Shown here: positions 37,196-48,750 of the stretch, in pieces
How the letters are laid out: every line of letters begins with the position of its first letter
How positions within the stretch are numbered: position 1 is the first letter of the stretch
Assembly (NCBI GenBank): GCA_026225945.1
Contig: JAMJFZ010004075.1
Coordinates: 372,001-436,000 of the forward strand
Reading direction: 5' to 3'
Source of the DNA: Cricetomys ansorgei
Taxonomy: Eukaryota; Chordata; Mammalia; Rodentia; Nesomyidae
Length of the DNA stretch: 64,000 bases
Made by a program: the position numbers and the translations under genes
Notes under the pieces: generated by a model
What the model was told of the DNA's origin: nothing
The model's database searches: none
Seen by the model: only the letters and a program-made list of their open reading frames with translations

Positions 37196-37687
37196 AAAGA
37201 AAAAATATTTTATTTGTGGAAATTTTTATGGAAAGCTAAAAAAAAAAAACAGATTCAGATTTCAGATGACACTAAACTGCTTAAGAAACTTGACCTGGAA
37301 GGTATGAGGAAAGCTGTTCATGGTAGCCAACACCTAAGGGAGTATAGGGAATGGCTTTAACAGACAGTACTGAGAATATCTGTGAAGAAAATGACAAAAC
37401 TGCAAAATTTCCTCCAGATATTAAAAGACAACAAATGGAAAATAGTACAGAATCCATGAAGAGGAAAACTGAAAAACATGAAGATACCTCTTCATTTATG
37501 TTTAATTCATTCTAGTGGGAGACTTTGTGTCTGGAAATAAAAAACTATCAAAATAGCTTAAATTTGGAGAAAATAAATTTAAAATGCCCTATATTTATAT
37601 TAAAGAGCCTAAAATGAAGATACTGGACAGGTAATGAAGCCGTAGGTGACCCAGAAATTGACTCCAATGTATGTAAGAACTTATGTG

Positions 37688-37980
37688 TGGAAGCCAGGGC
37701 GACCGCTCAGTGAAGCGCTTGCTATGCAGGCGTGATGGACAGAGTTCAAAGCCCAGGACCCACGTAAATGTCGGGTGTACTGGGAAAGCCAGCCCAGCCA
37801 ATCAGTGAGTTCCAACTCCGGTGAGAGACCCCGCCTCAGAAAGTCAGGTGGAGGGCATCGGAAGCGGAAAGATATCTGAGGTTGTCCTCTGGCCTTGACA
37901 AGCATATGCACGTATGTGCATGCACAGCTCCACACGCACATACACCTGCACACACATGAGCACATACAGGCACATGCAAG
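37688..37980 (+). repeat. B4-like SINE
   Basis: 'agccagggcgaccgctcagt', 'gaagcgcttgctatgcaggc', 'gttcaaagcccaggacccac', 'gagttccaactccggtgaga', 'gaggttgtcctctggccttg', then CA/GCA-rich tail, in B4 (ID+B1) order. Confidence 0.8.
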
Positions 37981-39593
37981 AATGTGTATGTGAGAAAGAA
38001 CTCGTCAACTATCAATGAAATAAATGAATAACCAGGCCATGTTAGACGCCGTAGACACTTGGAGAGGGTGTGTTTAGATTGTCACTTTATATCATCAAAA
38101 GCTGTGGAATCTGGTTTTGAATTTCTTCATTTAAGCAACAAGTCACTGTCTTATCCTGGGAAAGCAGGATACACCAAATGGAATCCAAAATCAATAGGAA
38201 AATAGGAAGAAAAGAACTGCTGGTGTAGAAATTTGCTACATGCAAATATAAAACCAGTTTTGTGTGTATGTGTGTATGTAAGTGTGGTGTCCAGGAAAAC
38301 AAACAGAGATGAGGACTTGGCCCATAAAGAGCCTATAGAAGCTGCCTTTTAAGCACTAAGACCCCCTTTTTTTTAATGATTATAAAGATGAGCAGAGGAG
38401 ACCAAAAAACAGATATAAGTTAAGACACAGGTAATATTGTGATTCCATTGCAAAACATTTCCGTTTTTAAGCAGACTACATACCATCCTTAATGATAACA
38501 AGAGCTCTCTCAACACGAAACAGTAAGGCTCTCTCAGCGTCACCCTGCAAACTGTTACAACCCTTCTAGGAAGGATTTTAGAAAGTAAGAATGTTAAATA
38601 TCAGTAATTCATATGACCCAGTAATTTCATGTCTGAGAATTTTACCTAAAATCTTATCTAAAACTGAGCAAAGACAAAATGCCTTACACATAGAATTTTA
38701 TTACAGAATTATGCATAGGAAGGAAAAAATGAAAAATTATGCATAGTATGAAATAAGTAATAGTTGCCTATGGGATGAAAAATTATGTAAACATTAAAAT
38801 GATCTTAAATACTTTTACAGACTTGGAACTTGTTTATGGTAAATGCTGTTTTAAAATTGAAGAAACTATATTATATAATGCTTTGTATGTGTAATAAATT
38901 GCAAACTGATGATACACATTAAAATTTTAATAGCGCTCAACCTTATATAGTCTATTGACAATTATGTTTTATCTTAAATTCACAGTTTATATTTTTTCAC
39001 CATGTAAAAGGAAGGATTACTTTGAAACTTTAAAATATTCTATTTTAATGTAATAACACAATAAAGAACAAGTTGTCTTAGGTATTTCTTTGCTTTTGTC
39101 ACATTGCTAATTAGTGTGCATATGTGTGCACATGTGGAGGTCAGAGTACAATTTGAGACGTTAGTTCCTTCTTCCCACGTGGGTCCAGGGTATCAAAGAA
39201 GTCATCTGTCCCACTGACCTATCTCGACAATCCAAGATACCGCTTTGAAAAGTTATGACCATATAATATTGCTTGCTTATACATATATACATACACACAT
39301 GGTACACTTCCATACATGCAAGCAAAACACTCATACATGTAAAATAAAAATAAACAGACCTTTAAAAAGTCATGACCTTTGTACTAGGAAACCAGTGAAT
39401 CAATGTCAGTTGAATTACAATTACAAATGAAATGGACAAAATGAGGACTTTTTCCCTACGTCAGCCTCCTGTGTGATCTGTCCACAATCAGACATAAAAC
39501 TACACCTTGTCTTGTTTCTGCCTTGTTACTTTACCAACTTTTAAGAACAGCATAGCTTTCTTCCCCATCCATGAAGGATTTGTCTTTATGCAG

Positions 39594-39765
39594 ATTTGTC
39601 TATCTGGAGCTCCCAGCTGCTGCAAAAACCCCTTGTACCAGGTTCCGCTGGTGGCAGCCTGTGTTCTCAGGGGAGGACTATGACCAGTGGGCGGTCGATG
39701 ACATCATCATCCTGTCGGAGAAGCAGAAGCAGGTTATCCCGATTGTCAACCCAACTTTACCCCAG
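39594..39765 (+). CDS. RELN: RELN exon 26: end of repeat 2 B sub-repeat, start of repeat 3
   Basis: The exon is 172 nt, phase 2 in, phase 0 out, about residues 1181-1238. The first base completes R1181. It encodes [40 protein letters not shown], and [17 protein letters not shown]. Donor GTATGT. Its entry point matches exon 20 of repeat 1 (P-R|hydrophobic, then xELP), so introns 19 and 25 are equivalent in position and phase. The boundary of repeat 3 (residue ~1221 in structural work) lies inside this exon. Confidence 0.97.
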
Positions 39766-40212
39766 GTATGTCTCATGTCAGAACACCAAGATGCAGAAAA
39801 TTGAAACAGTGCATCAGAGAAAGAATAAAATTGACTTCCTCAAGAACTTAGTGTGGCAGTGACTGGGTAATGTAAATTTAACTATTTATACTTTTTTGCT
39901 GTTGTTGTGATTACCTTTTTGTCCTGGGCTGCTAATTAACAGATTGAACCGATGTGGGAAAGATGATGCAGTCTATCTATCAAAAAACTAATAGTGTGTT
40001 TAAAAAATAATGTGATACACAGTGGCAGATATTTTTGGTTGTTAAATCATCAAGAAGAAATGTTACTGTGTTTCTGTTGTTAGTGTGGTTGGTTCTGTAT
40101 TTTTGCAGAAAGATGAATGGTACTTGGCCCACTGGTCATGAACTGAACGTTTCTTCTTTGTTTTCAGAGGTATCAAACTGTCTTCCTGTTTTGTCTGTAT
40201 TGTTCCTACTAG
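39766..40212 (+). other. RELN: intron 26 (447 bp)
   Basis: Short GT-AG intron (donor GTATGT; acceptor TGTTCCTACTAG). No recognisable repeat or gene. Confidence 0.93.
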
Positions 40213-40413
40213 AACTTCTATGAGAAGCCAGCTTTTGATTACCCTATGAATCAAATGAGTGTGTGGTTGATGTTGGCCAACGAAGGGATGGCTAAAAACG
40301 ACAGCTTCTGTGCTGCCACCCCATCAGCCATGGTGTTTGGAAAGTCAGATGGAGACCGATTTGCAGTAACGCGAGATCTGACCCTGAAACCTGGATATGT
40401 GCTCCAGTTCAAG
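40213..40413 (+). CDS. RELN: RELN exon 27: start of repeat 3 with the N-t cleavage site
   Basis: The exon is 201 nt, phase 0 at both ends, about residues 1239-1305. Donor GTATTT. It starts [20 protein letters not shown] and later [18 protein letters not shown]. The Pro-Ala pair at codons 40228-40233 matches mouse P1244-A1245, the N-t site cut by ADAMTS-family proteases (ADAMTS-3 is the best supported), which separates repeats 1-2 from 3-6 and lowers signalling activity. N-D-S at N1267 is a glycosylation sequon. Because both ends are phase 0, skipping this exon would remove the cleavage site and keep the frame. Confidence 0.97.
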
Positions 40414-40474
40414 GTATTTATGCAGCAGACGTTTTCCCAGGGCAGGTGAAGGAGTGAAAGGAAAAAAAAAACTA

Positions 40475-40633
40475 CTTTTTTTCTTTTGGTTTTTCGAGAC
40501 AGGGTTTCTCTGTGGTAACTCTGGCTGTCCTGGAACTCACTCTGTAGACCAGGCTGGCCTCGAACTCACTGAGATCCACCAGCTTCTGCCTCCTGAGTGC
40601 TGGGATTGAAAGTGTGCGCTACCACTGCCCAGC
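40475..40633 (-). repeat. B1 SINE (reverse)
   Basis: 'tttcgagacagggtttctct', 'gaccaggctggcctcgaact', 'ctcctgagtgctgggattga', 'gctaccactgcccagc'. T-rich end at the left, body otherwise close to consensus. Confidence 0.95.
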
Positions 40634-41884
40634 CAAATCCCACTTTTATACACAAAACTCTGAGAGAACACAAATTTTCCATATCTGATTAAAGAAGGGA
40701 TGCACTTGAACAAAGGTTCCACAGCCTTAGAGAGGTGTATCTTTTCACCTCTGCTCACAAGGGAAATGGCTGGCTAGTTTCTGCGGTCCTGCAAGTTATA
40801 CCTGTAGTGTTATGTTGTTCACACAACTCTACCATATTTGAAAATAAAGCGGAATATTTCAATCTGAGGGTGATGTAATGAACCCCTTGCTTTCAAATCA
40901 TTCTAGATAAGTCCTGTCTGTCTTACTAGTGGTTTGCGGCTTATTTTTTATTGCATATTGGCAACCAAGCCCAGGACCTTTTACACACTAACTGGACTCC
41001 AATCCCAACCTGTATTTCATGCATTTACTATAATATTTTCAAATTCTCTTCCTGTAATTTGGTGAGTTTTTACTCTGCTTATCATCACTTTTCTTAAAAG
41101 TGATTTTAAGAAATTGTTTTTCATGCTGTGACAACATGCCAACAAAAATTGGTAAGCTTTTGTCTCACAATCTAATCAAAATTTCATTGTGTTTATGTAT
41201 AATAAGTTCCCATTGGTTAATTCTGGAGTCGAAAGCAGTGCAGTTCTAATGAGCTAGCACAGCCATGTGGTCCTTACATAACAAGAAGATGGAGATGCTA
41301 AATAATCACACATAGAATTATTAAAGCGGTCGGATGTTTTGGGGTAGCTCTTCAATATAATTTCCACAGGTCTACACACAGGTAGTTATTCATAAATAAA
41401 ACAACTAGGAAATGGTTATCAGCCTTTGTTTATATTTTGATATTAAACTCCAATGGAAAAGCATGTAACAGTACATGTGTCTACATGTGTGTGTTGGTGA
41501 GATTGATATTAATATCAAATATATTAACATCAAATACTATACTGTTTCTCATCTGATACCTCTTTTATTTAATCCCCCAAATCATGAACTGTAGACATTA
41601 AATTCTGTATGATGATACTCTGAAGTTGCAAAAGCTAAGTAAGAAAAACATAGTGAATTTTTCAGGTATTTAAACAGATGACAATGCATAATACTTAGGA
41701 AAGTCTTAATCCTGGCATCATAACTAAACATGTAGTAATTTGTGCTCATTAGTGATAGATATTAACTATGGATTACACGTGGATTGATAGTCAATACATA
41801 CTAGAAACCCTTAAGGTATCTTTTAGCATCATTTGTATAAAACACAATTCCAATACATTTTTAGTAACTGTTTGCCATGTGAAA

Positions 41885-42120
41885 AATACCAGGTACTTAC
41901 TAGCAATATAGAAACCAAAACCATGGCCCTAGCCCTCAAGGGTCTCAGAAACCAGAGAATAAACTAGAAAGGTAAACAGTCACTGTATAGTCTGAAGTGC
42001 TCTACTAGAGTAGGCCCCAGATGTTGTGAGAGAGCCCTGCACAGTGCCTTACAGCATCGACTAGATAACAGGGGGAATGTGTGACAGTAATAGTTACCAA
42101 AAATGTGAACCAAACAGCCT
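41885..42120 (-). repeat. ancient L2-like relic
   Basis: 'ggccctagccctcaagggtc', 'gaataaactagaaaggtaaa', 'gtctgaagtgctctactaga' follow the order of a common L2 3' segment. Old; orientation and edges uncertain. Confidence 0.4.
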
Positions 42121-42557
42121 TAAAATCCATTCATACATAAATTTAGAAAAACTGTCTGAAACGATTCCTTTAATAAAAAGAACACACAGAACTTTAAATT
42201 TTTGAAGTGTTTCTAGATTTTTGACTCAGCCACAGCACTGGTGAGACCTCTCTGGTGAGAAATCACCCACAGGGTTGTGTGCCCTTTACAGTGCTGTGTG
42301 TCGTAATACAACAGCCTGAGACAGAAAGTGGGGGCAGTTCTTAACATTTGAAAGTCTCAGCTATGTAACCAGAATACATGCCTCTGTGTAAAGGGCAGAA
42401 AAACAAAAGCAGCTTTGCTAGGCCATGGCAGTTGCCCATTTTATGTTGACAGTCATCTGACTTGTGCAGAGCAACCCTTCATTGTGTTCTGTAAGTGGTG
42501 CTAGGACGGAAACTCGGATCTTTCTTGACATTGATCTTTTTTTAACTGATCTTGGAC

Positions 42558-43330
42558 ATAGATAGATAGATAGATGGTAGATAGGTAGTAGGTAGATAGA
42601 TGGGTGGATGAATGGATGGATGGATGGGTGGGTGGATGGATGGGTGGATGGATGGATGATAGATGATGGATGGATGGATGGGTGGATGATGGATGGATGG
42701 GTGGGTGGATGGATGGATGGGTGGATGGTGGATGGATGGATGGATGATAGATGGATATATGATGGATGGATGGATGGATGGGTGGATGATGGATGGATGG
42801 GTGGATGATGGATGGATGATGGATGGATGGATGGATGATAGATGGATGGATGATGGATGGATGGATGGATGGGTGGGTGGATGGATGGATGGGTGGATGG
42901 ATGGGTGGATGATAGATGGATATATGATGGATGGATGGATGGATGGATGGATGGATGGGTGGATGATGGATGGATGATAGATGGATAGATGATGGATGGA
43001 TGGATGGGTGGATGATAGATGGATGGATGATGGATGGATGGATGGATGGGTGGATGATGGATGGATGGATGGGTGGATGATGGATGGATGGGTGGATGAT
43101 GGATGGATGATGGATGGATAGATGGATGGATGATGGATGGATGGGTGGATGATGGATGGATGGATGATGGATGGATGATGGATGGATGGATAGATGGGTG
43201 GGTGGATGATGGATGATAGATGTATAGATGATGGATGGATGGATGGATGGATGGATGGATGGATGGGTAGATGATGGATGGATGGGTGGGTAGATGGATA
43301 GATGGATGGACAGATGGATAGATATATAGA
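42558..43330. repeat. GGAT-type tetranucleotide array, no cytosine on + strand
   Basis: About 770 bp of GGAT/GATG with GGTG, GATGAT and GATA variants, organised into higher-order blocks such as GATGGGTGGATGATG. From 42558 to 43310 the + strand contains no cytosine (753 nt), so the reverse strand contains no guanine. Both strands stay open in several frames (e.g. runs of IHPS), which is expected of a tetranucleotide repeat and is not evidence of a gene. Confidence 0.97.
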
Positions 43331-43681
43331 TGATGGTTGTGCATGGTGCTTGTTCCACAGAGAGCAGAGGCGGCCCTCCCTTCCACTTGGGCAACTGTAT
43401 TCTGAAGGACAGCTGCTTCTCGGGCTCTTTAGTCCATTTGACTCTTCTGGGAATGAGAATGAAAACACTTCCTGACCCAAGAAACCCCCAGGATAGGAGC
43501 TCGCCCAGCTCTCCACTGAAATGAAACCTTCCAGAATTTACAGAGGGTCTGGGTTGAATCCTTCTCATCACATAAATGTCACGCTAGCCCAGTCGCAGGG
43601 TCCTGGCTGCCCTTGCACCTAACTTGGTGAGTCGTATCTTTGACTCAAAACCTCGTCTGATTCTGCCCTTCCTTCCAACAG

Positions 43682-43914
43682 CTGAACATAGGGTGCTCCA
43701 GCCAGTTCAGCAGCACCGCTCCGGTTCTCCTGCAGTACTCCCATGACGCCGGCATGTCCTGGTTCCTGGTGAAGGAAGGCTGTTACCCAGCCTCAGCAGG
43801 CAAAGGGTGTGACGGGAACTCCCGAGAACTGAGTGAGCCCACCGTCTATCATACTGGGGACTTTGAAGAATGGACGAGAATCACCATTGCCATCCCAAGG
43901 TCCCTTGCGTCCAG
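43682..43914 (+). CDS. RELN: RELN exon 28: repeat 3, A sub-repeat with Asp-box
   Basis: The exon is 233 nt, phase 0 in, phase 2 out, about residues 1306-1383. Donor GTAAAG. It encodes [18 protein letters not shown], the Asp-box [12 protein letters not shown], the Cys-rich loop [20 protein letters not shown] and [18 protein letters not shown]. The exit point (S|KTRFRW) is the same as that of exon 22 and exon 34 at the equivalent strand, phase 2 in all three. Acceptor CTTCCAACAG. Confidence 0.97.
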
Positions 43915-46900
43915 GTAAAGCAGTCTCTCTCACTGTGTGCCATAGAGTCTGGCTGTCTCTTCCCAAGTAGTGACTTGAGGCAATCAGTCAATCAATCAGT
44001 AAAAAAAGAAAAAGGAACAGAATTGCCAAAATCGCATAGGGGGATGGTGTACACACTCGTGAAACCTGTTTAGGCACTCACCTGTTAATTTATTCAATAA
44101 ATATTTGCTTACCACCTACGTATTCCGGGCACAGTTTGGGGCAAACTGTAGCAGTGACAAAAAGATGTTGAAGGTGAAAAGAGCCACGTCAAGCTTTTGC
44201 CATATACAGATTTTTACTTATTTACTCCCTCCTTACAAAGAAAAGTGAAAGTATCTTGCAGTGTCAATGGCCACTTTAAATAGACTTCTAAAGCAAATGA
44301 TAACAGAGAAATTAAAAACCCACTGATAGTGGGAGGATAAGCCCTCAGCTTCCTGGCAACTGAGAAGCACAGGACCATCCCCATTGGTAAGTTAAAAAAA
44401 AGAAACTAACAAAAGCAGATACGTTCTGGTGTTTTGTAAAGACTTGTTTTTCCAGGTTCAATATTCTAGAATAAGTTTATAGCATTTTGTAACAAATATA
44501 GTAGGTAAAAGAGAGAGAGAATTACCCTTCACTCTATCATTTTAGCAGAGATAAAGAAACATTTTTTTAAGTAGACAATTCTTAATGAAATTCTGGAGTG
44601 TCACATCAAGTGTGACTCAGTCAAGGCCTTCGACTTCAGAACTCAAATGATACAAGAAGCTGCTTATATTTCTTCTTGATCATATAACATATATAGTTGG
44701 ATACTCACTGGTTCATTCAGTAATACTCCAAGAGCCTTTATTTCCTGAGATAAGGTAGGCTTATGCCCACATTCTTCAAGATTTGACATGGTATGATGAA
44801 ATATGAATGGGTGAAACTCTTGGCTTCCTAGAACCCAAGTGTGTTCCTTGTGTCCCATGCAGTGACTTGAAGCAAGCACCAGGCTCAACTCCCAAGTGCA
44901 ATAAGCAGATTCTTTGCCAACCTGTGCTAGGTACATAAACTAAGCAAGAAACAAACTCTTGTTGGAATAAATCACAAGGTTTGGAGATGCTTGTTGCCAC
45001 AGGTGACCTGTCCTGTGCTCTGGGATGACCTTGATGAAAGTAACATGTTCACAAAGCTGCTAAACACTGTTCTGTAGCATTTTATACCTAATCGATCACA
45101 GATTTGCTGAGCACGATCTAATTACTCGAGCCACTGCCATCCCCTGTCTCCGCTATTATTAAGTGCGTAGTTAAGTCAAGAACATGCACGTTAGCCGTTA
45201 CTTGGCAAATGTCTGGGATGCTTGTTTGATCAAGGTTTAAATTCTGTGTGATCCTCATAAACTTTAAAGCATGATCTTTAAATATCAGCTGTTTCAACAA
45301 CTAGCCACTGAACCATTTCAATCACCAGATCGATATCAAGTTACATGTAATCTCTTTATCTTTATATGTCAGTGTCCCTTTGTAGTTTAGCAGAAAGAGG
45401 GGACAGAGATATTGGAGGCACATGGCAGTCAGTCCCCTGGACCAGGGGAGAGCTGAACCTTACTAGGAGACTTGTTAACCCAGTCTCCTTTACCCAAGAG
45501 CAGTGTCTAGGACAAGGGTTTCCACACTAAGGCAGTTCTCCCGTCCATCTTTCTCAGCTCCCGGTTCTGCCCTGTCATTCACCTCCATGAGAACCTGTCT
45601 GACATCTGCCATCTATAATAGCCGCGCCATCTGGCCCCCACTCATCTGAACCTGTTCATGTCAGTGCAGCTCTGTTTGTTTGTTTTTTGTTTTTTTCTCA
45701 CCCCAACCATTCCCTTCATGATTTCTGAAACCATGGCTCCAAAACAGCTCTTCCAAATTCATAACTGTGGTCAGAGAGCAGCAAGTGGACCCCTTTGCTG
45801 CAAAGGCTAGAGTACCTGGTGATGAACATCACTGTGAAAGCAGACAATACCGTCAAAAGCCCAGGAACACAGATCTGATGTGGTTCCTCCCAAGCTCTGA
45901 AAAATATGCTAACCCTGTAAATTATGGTTTCTTCATCAGTGGGTAAAATTACCCAGTTGATAGAGCCATGTGTGAGATGTTACGAAAGCCTGGGCTTCAC
46001 ATCACCAAGTAGGCCAATATTTTGAGGCTCTCAATATTTGAGTATTTTCTGGATTTCAGCTTTTGGGGATAAAGAAATCTTCTCCATTAGACGCCAGCTT
46101 CCTGCTTAATTTGGATTTCATCCAGCTTACTGATTGATGGCATTTGCGCTGAAGAGCCCTCTGCTAAAGAGTAGTAAATATGTTTCTACTTACCCCAAGT
46201 AAATGAGCTATCAATATACTTTCTGCAGTATGTCAAGCTCAGCTCAAATGCAATATAAAGACACTGAGAGCCTAAGTGTTAAAACTTTGCTAGGAGGCAG
46301 CATGCTCACGCTGGTTATTAGAAACTCACTCTGGCAAAAATAATTCTAAGAGGATTTTTCAAAAGAGTAATTCGTGCTCGTGTGAGTCCACCTGATTCTT
46401 GCCTACAGAAGACAGACACTGGCAGCTGTAAATATATATTGGTATACATGTCACACTCAACTCTGAGAAGTATCCCCACATGAGACACATGAAACCTACA
46501 AATAACTTATCAAAAAGGCTGGATCTACTACATATTAATGCGAAATCTAGACATTCTTTTTTTTTTTTTTGTCTAAACTTTGGCTCATTTCCTTTTTCCT
46601 TTGGTTTAATTCTTTATCATCATCATCATCATACTGTTGTTGTAATAAGCATTTTTAACTATTTTATTTTTGAAATTATAATTGCATCATTTTCCTCTTC
46701 CTTTTCAAATACATAGCCTCTTTTTTTCATTAATTGCTGGTTGTGTGTTTGTGTGTGTGCGCGCACATGCACACAGCGCCTATTCCTAAATACATAAGTA
46801 CAACCTGCTCAGTCTGTATGATGTTATTCGTATGCATATGTTGAATACCCAATGGGTGTCCTCTTCCCAGCGGAAGGCTATTTTTCCTATACTGGGCATT

Positions 46901-48180
46901 TCTTGGTTGCCTATAGTTCTTTGTGTAGTACTGAGGCCTCCTAGGCTTTTCCCCACCCAAGTTAGCATATCTATTGTTGTCCTTGTTCAGCTCCTGTTTG
47001 GGTAGACATGTCAGTGAGCTTTATGCATGTAGATTCTCACATTCCTGAGAGACAGAATCTCACAGTAAATTCCCTGTTCCTCTGGCCCTTACACGTTTTC
47101 AACCATGGTCCCTGAGCCTTAGGTGCAAGAGCTGTGCTGTAGGTATGTCGGTTGGGACTGGGATCCACAACTTGCCATTTTCATTGGTTGTGGTTTTCTG
47201 TTAATTGTCTCTGTTGCAAAGAGAAGTTTCCTTGACGGGGGGTAAAGAGTACTTATCTGTTTGTATGAGAATAAACACTTAGAATGTAGTTGGGAATCCA
47301 CAACAACACTTGAATAGACATTTGCTTAAACTAATATGTCTGCAGATCAAATAATTATTGTGTTTCAGGGCCACCAGTTTCATGAAAATACTCTGAGGAC
47401 AGGTGAATCAACAGATTTCGACTCTGTGATGTCCTCCTTGGTGTTTCTTTCCCTCCCAAATGACCTTTCATCTGTGGCTAGTGTAGAGCTTACCCTCCTC
47501 ATAGTTTGTCCACTGTTCTGCAGGCAAGATGTGTCTTCGGGATTTCAAGTTGAGCTGAGGAGGAAGGAGGGAGCCACAGTGGCAATAGAGCTGTCTGTAC
47601 AAATGCTTGCCTTCCCTTATCAATACCAAATAGCCAGAGTCCCTTTACATGTCCCAACAAAGAACGTTCTATTGGATGACCTCAAAAAACTGCCAAATAA
47701 TTTGTTGGGAAGAGGAGGTCCAGAAACAGAAGGGGGAGATAAGAGAGCACCATGGAAGATAAACACGATCAAAATGTATTATATACATCCATGAAATTGT
47801 CAAATAATAAGTAAATTTGTTCTCAAATAGCCTCTCTGAAAATATCCATAAAATTAATATGAGGGAAGGGTGAAAAATTATTACTAAAAGAGCGTGGTGT
47901 GAGAAAATATGCAAACAAAAATCTATACTATATCTGGCATCAAAAGTTTTCTATAGAAAAAAAAATTTAAGACCTGATCCCTCCTGGGTGTTAACTGTCC
48001 ATGCTGAGTAAGAACAGGGCGGGTTTGAGAAAGACCCGAGACACACCTCGTGAAGGGTAAGAGTGTGTCGCACAGGCACAGCACTCAGGAAATGCTGGCA
48101 CTGGTGTGAGTGTTTCTGAGTCTTTCTGCATCCCTTTGTTTGGTGAGATGTGGTAAAGGCAGATGTCTTTCTCCCAACAG
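43915..48180 (+). other. RELN: intron 28 (4.3 kb)
   Basis: GT-AG (donor GTAAAG; acceptor TTTCTCCCAACAG). Simple sequence only: a poly-T run (46557-46570), an ATC run (46616-46632) and a GT-rich patch (46743-46765). Around 44095-44175 a short L2/MIR-like phrase ('tattccgggcacagtttggg') is visible. I see no SINE of the B1/B2 type in this intron, which is unusual for this window. Confidence 0.85.
46616..46632. repeat. ATC trinucleotide run
   Basis: TCATCATCATCATCATCATA, about six units. Confidence 0.85.
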
Positions 48181-48338
48181 TAAGACTAGATTCCGATGGA
48201 TCCAGGAGAGCAGCTCTCAGAAGAATGTGCCCCCCTTTGGCTTGGATGGAGTGTACATATCCGAGCCTTGTCCTGGTTACTGCAGTGGCCATGGAGACTG
48301 TATCTCAGGCGTGTGTTTCTGTGACCTGGGATACACAG
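48181..48338 (+). CDS. RELN: RELN exon 29: repeat 3 strand plus most of EGF-3
   Basis: The exon is 158 nt, phase 2 in, phase 1 out, about residues 1383-1436. The first base completes S1383. It encodes [29 protein letters not shown] and the first five EGF-3 cysteines plus the sixth-approach: [23 protein letters not shown]. Donor GTAAGG. Unlike exons 23 and 35, this exon runs through the C-x-C pair, and the intron falls about ten residues later in phase 1. A glycine (CPGYC) stands where I recall serine in human and mouse. Confidence 0.97.
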
Positions 48339-48619
48339 GTAAGGCCAACTATGTGTCTCTGACAGTTTGCTTGTGAAAGTTCATTCTTACAAAGAAAAGA
48401 GATTATGGGTTTATCATTTTCTTGGTCTAAAGGATTCTAGAACTTGGCCATCCGTCCACTTGAGGTGCTAAATGTTTTGTAGTTTCAAGCTGCCTAAAAA
48501 GGAAACCTGCTAAGTTCCACTCTCTAAAGAGAATGTGTTGGTTATTAATCATACTGAAGATTGCTTGGGGCCTCACATTATGCCAAACATGAAAGCAAAT
48601 GCTTCTTATTCTGTCTCAT

Positions 48620-48750
48620 TTGAGTCTAAGAATAACTGTGCCATAGTACTCCTGACCCTGTTTACAGTTGAGTAAACTGAGGCAAAATGGATTTTTTTTA
48701 ACAACTCTTCTTGAGTCACATAGCTAGGCATTGCTACAGATGGACCCTTG
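48620..48750 (-). repeat. MIR relic
   Basis: 'ccctgtttacagttgagtaa', 'actgaggcaaaatggatttt' and 'cttgagtcacatagctaggc' follow the reverse MIR order closely. Confidence 0.7.

Larger units (their letters stand above)
35504..39593 (+). other. RELN: intron 25 (4.1 kb)
   Basis: GT-AG (donor GTGAGC, acceptor TTTGTCTTTATGCAG). Repeat-dense: an old B1-like unit (35705-35818), a B1 (35851-35990), copy 2 of an unresolved rodent repeat (36213-36573), another old B1-like unit (36590-36690), two B4-like elements (36740-37000 and 37688-37980) and a 32-bp minisatellite (37036-37195). 37990-39560 is AT-rich with no recognisable gene. Confidence 0.88.
40414..43681 (+). other. RELN: intron 27 (3.3 kb)
   Basis: GT-AG (donor GTATTT; acceptor CCTTCCTTCCAACAG). 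Contains a reverse B1 (40475-40633), a diverged L2-like relic (about 41885-42120) and a long GGAT-type array (42558-43330) that ends about 350 bp before exon 28. 40640-41880 is AT-rich with nothing recognised. Long open frames over the array on both strands are low-complexity artefacts. Confidence 0.9.

Noticed and set aside
36926..37360. Several overlapping open frames over the 32-bp repeat, and the CRISPR-like regular spacing
   Set aside because: Low-complexity minisatellite in a rodent intron. There are no distinct unique spacers, so it is not a CRISPR array, and the frames are by-products.
42418..43571. Long open reading frames (320-356 codons) on the reverse strand rich in I-H-P-S
   Set aside because: They are translations of the GGAT tetranucleotide array, open in all three frames of that strand; no start context, domain or splice support.
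47336..47794. A 152-codon open frame in intron 28
   Set aside because: No recognised domain. It covers no expected RELN segment and the protein is already complete across exons 28-29.
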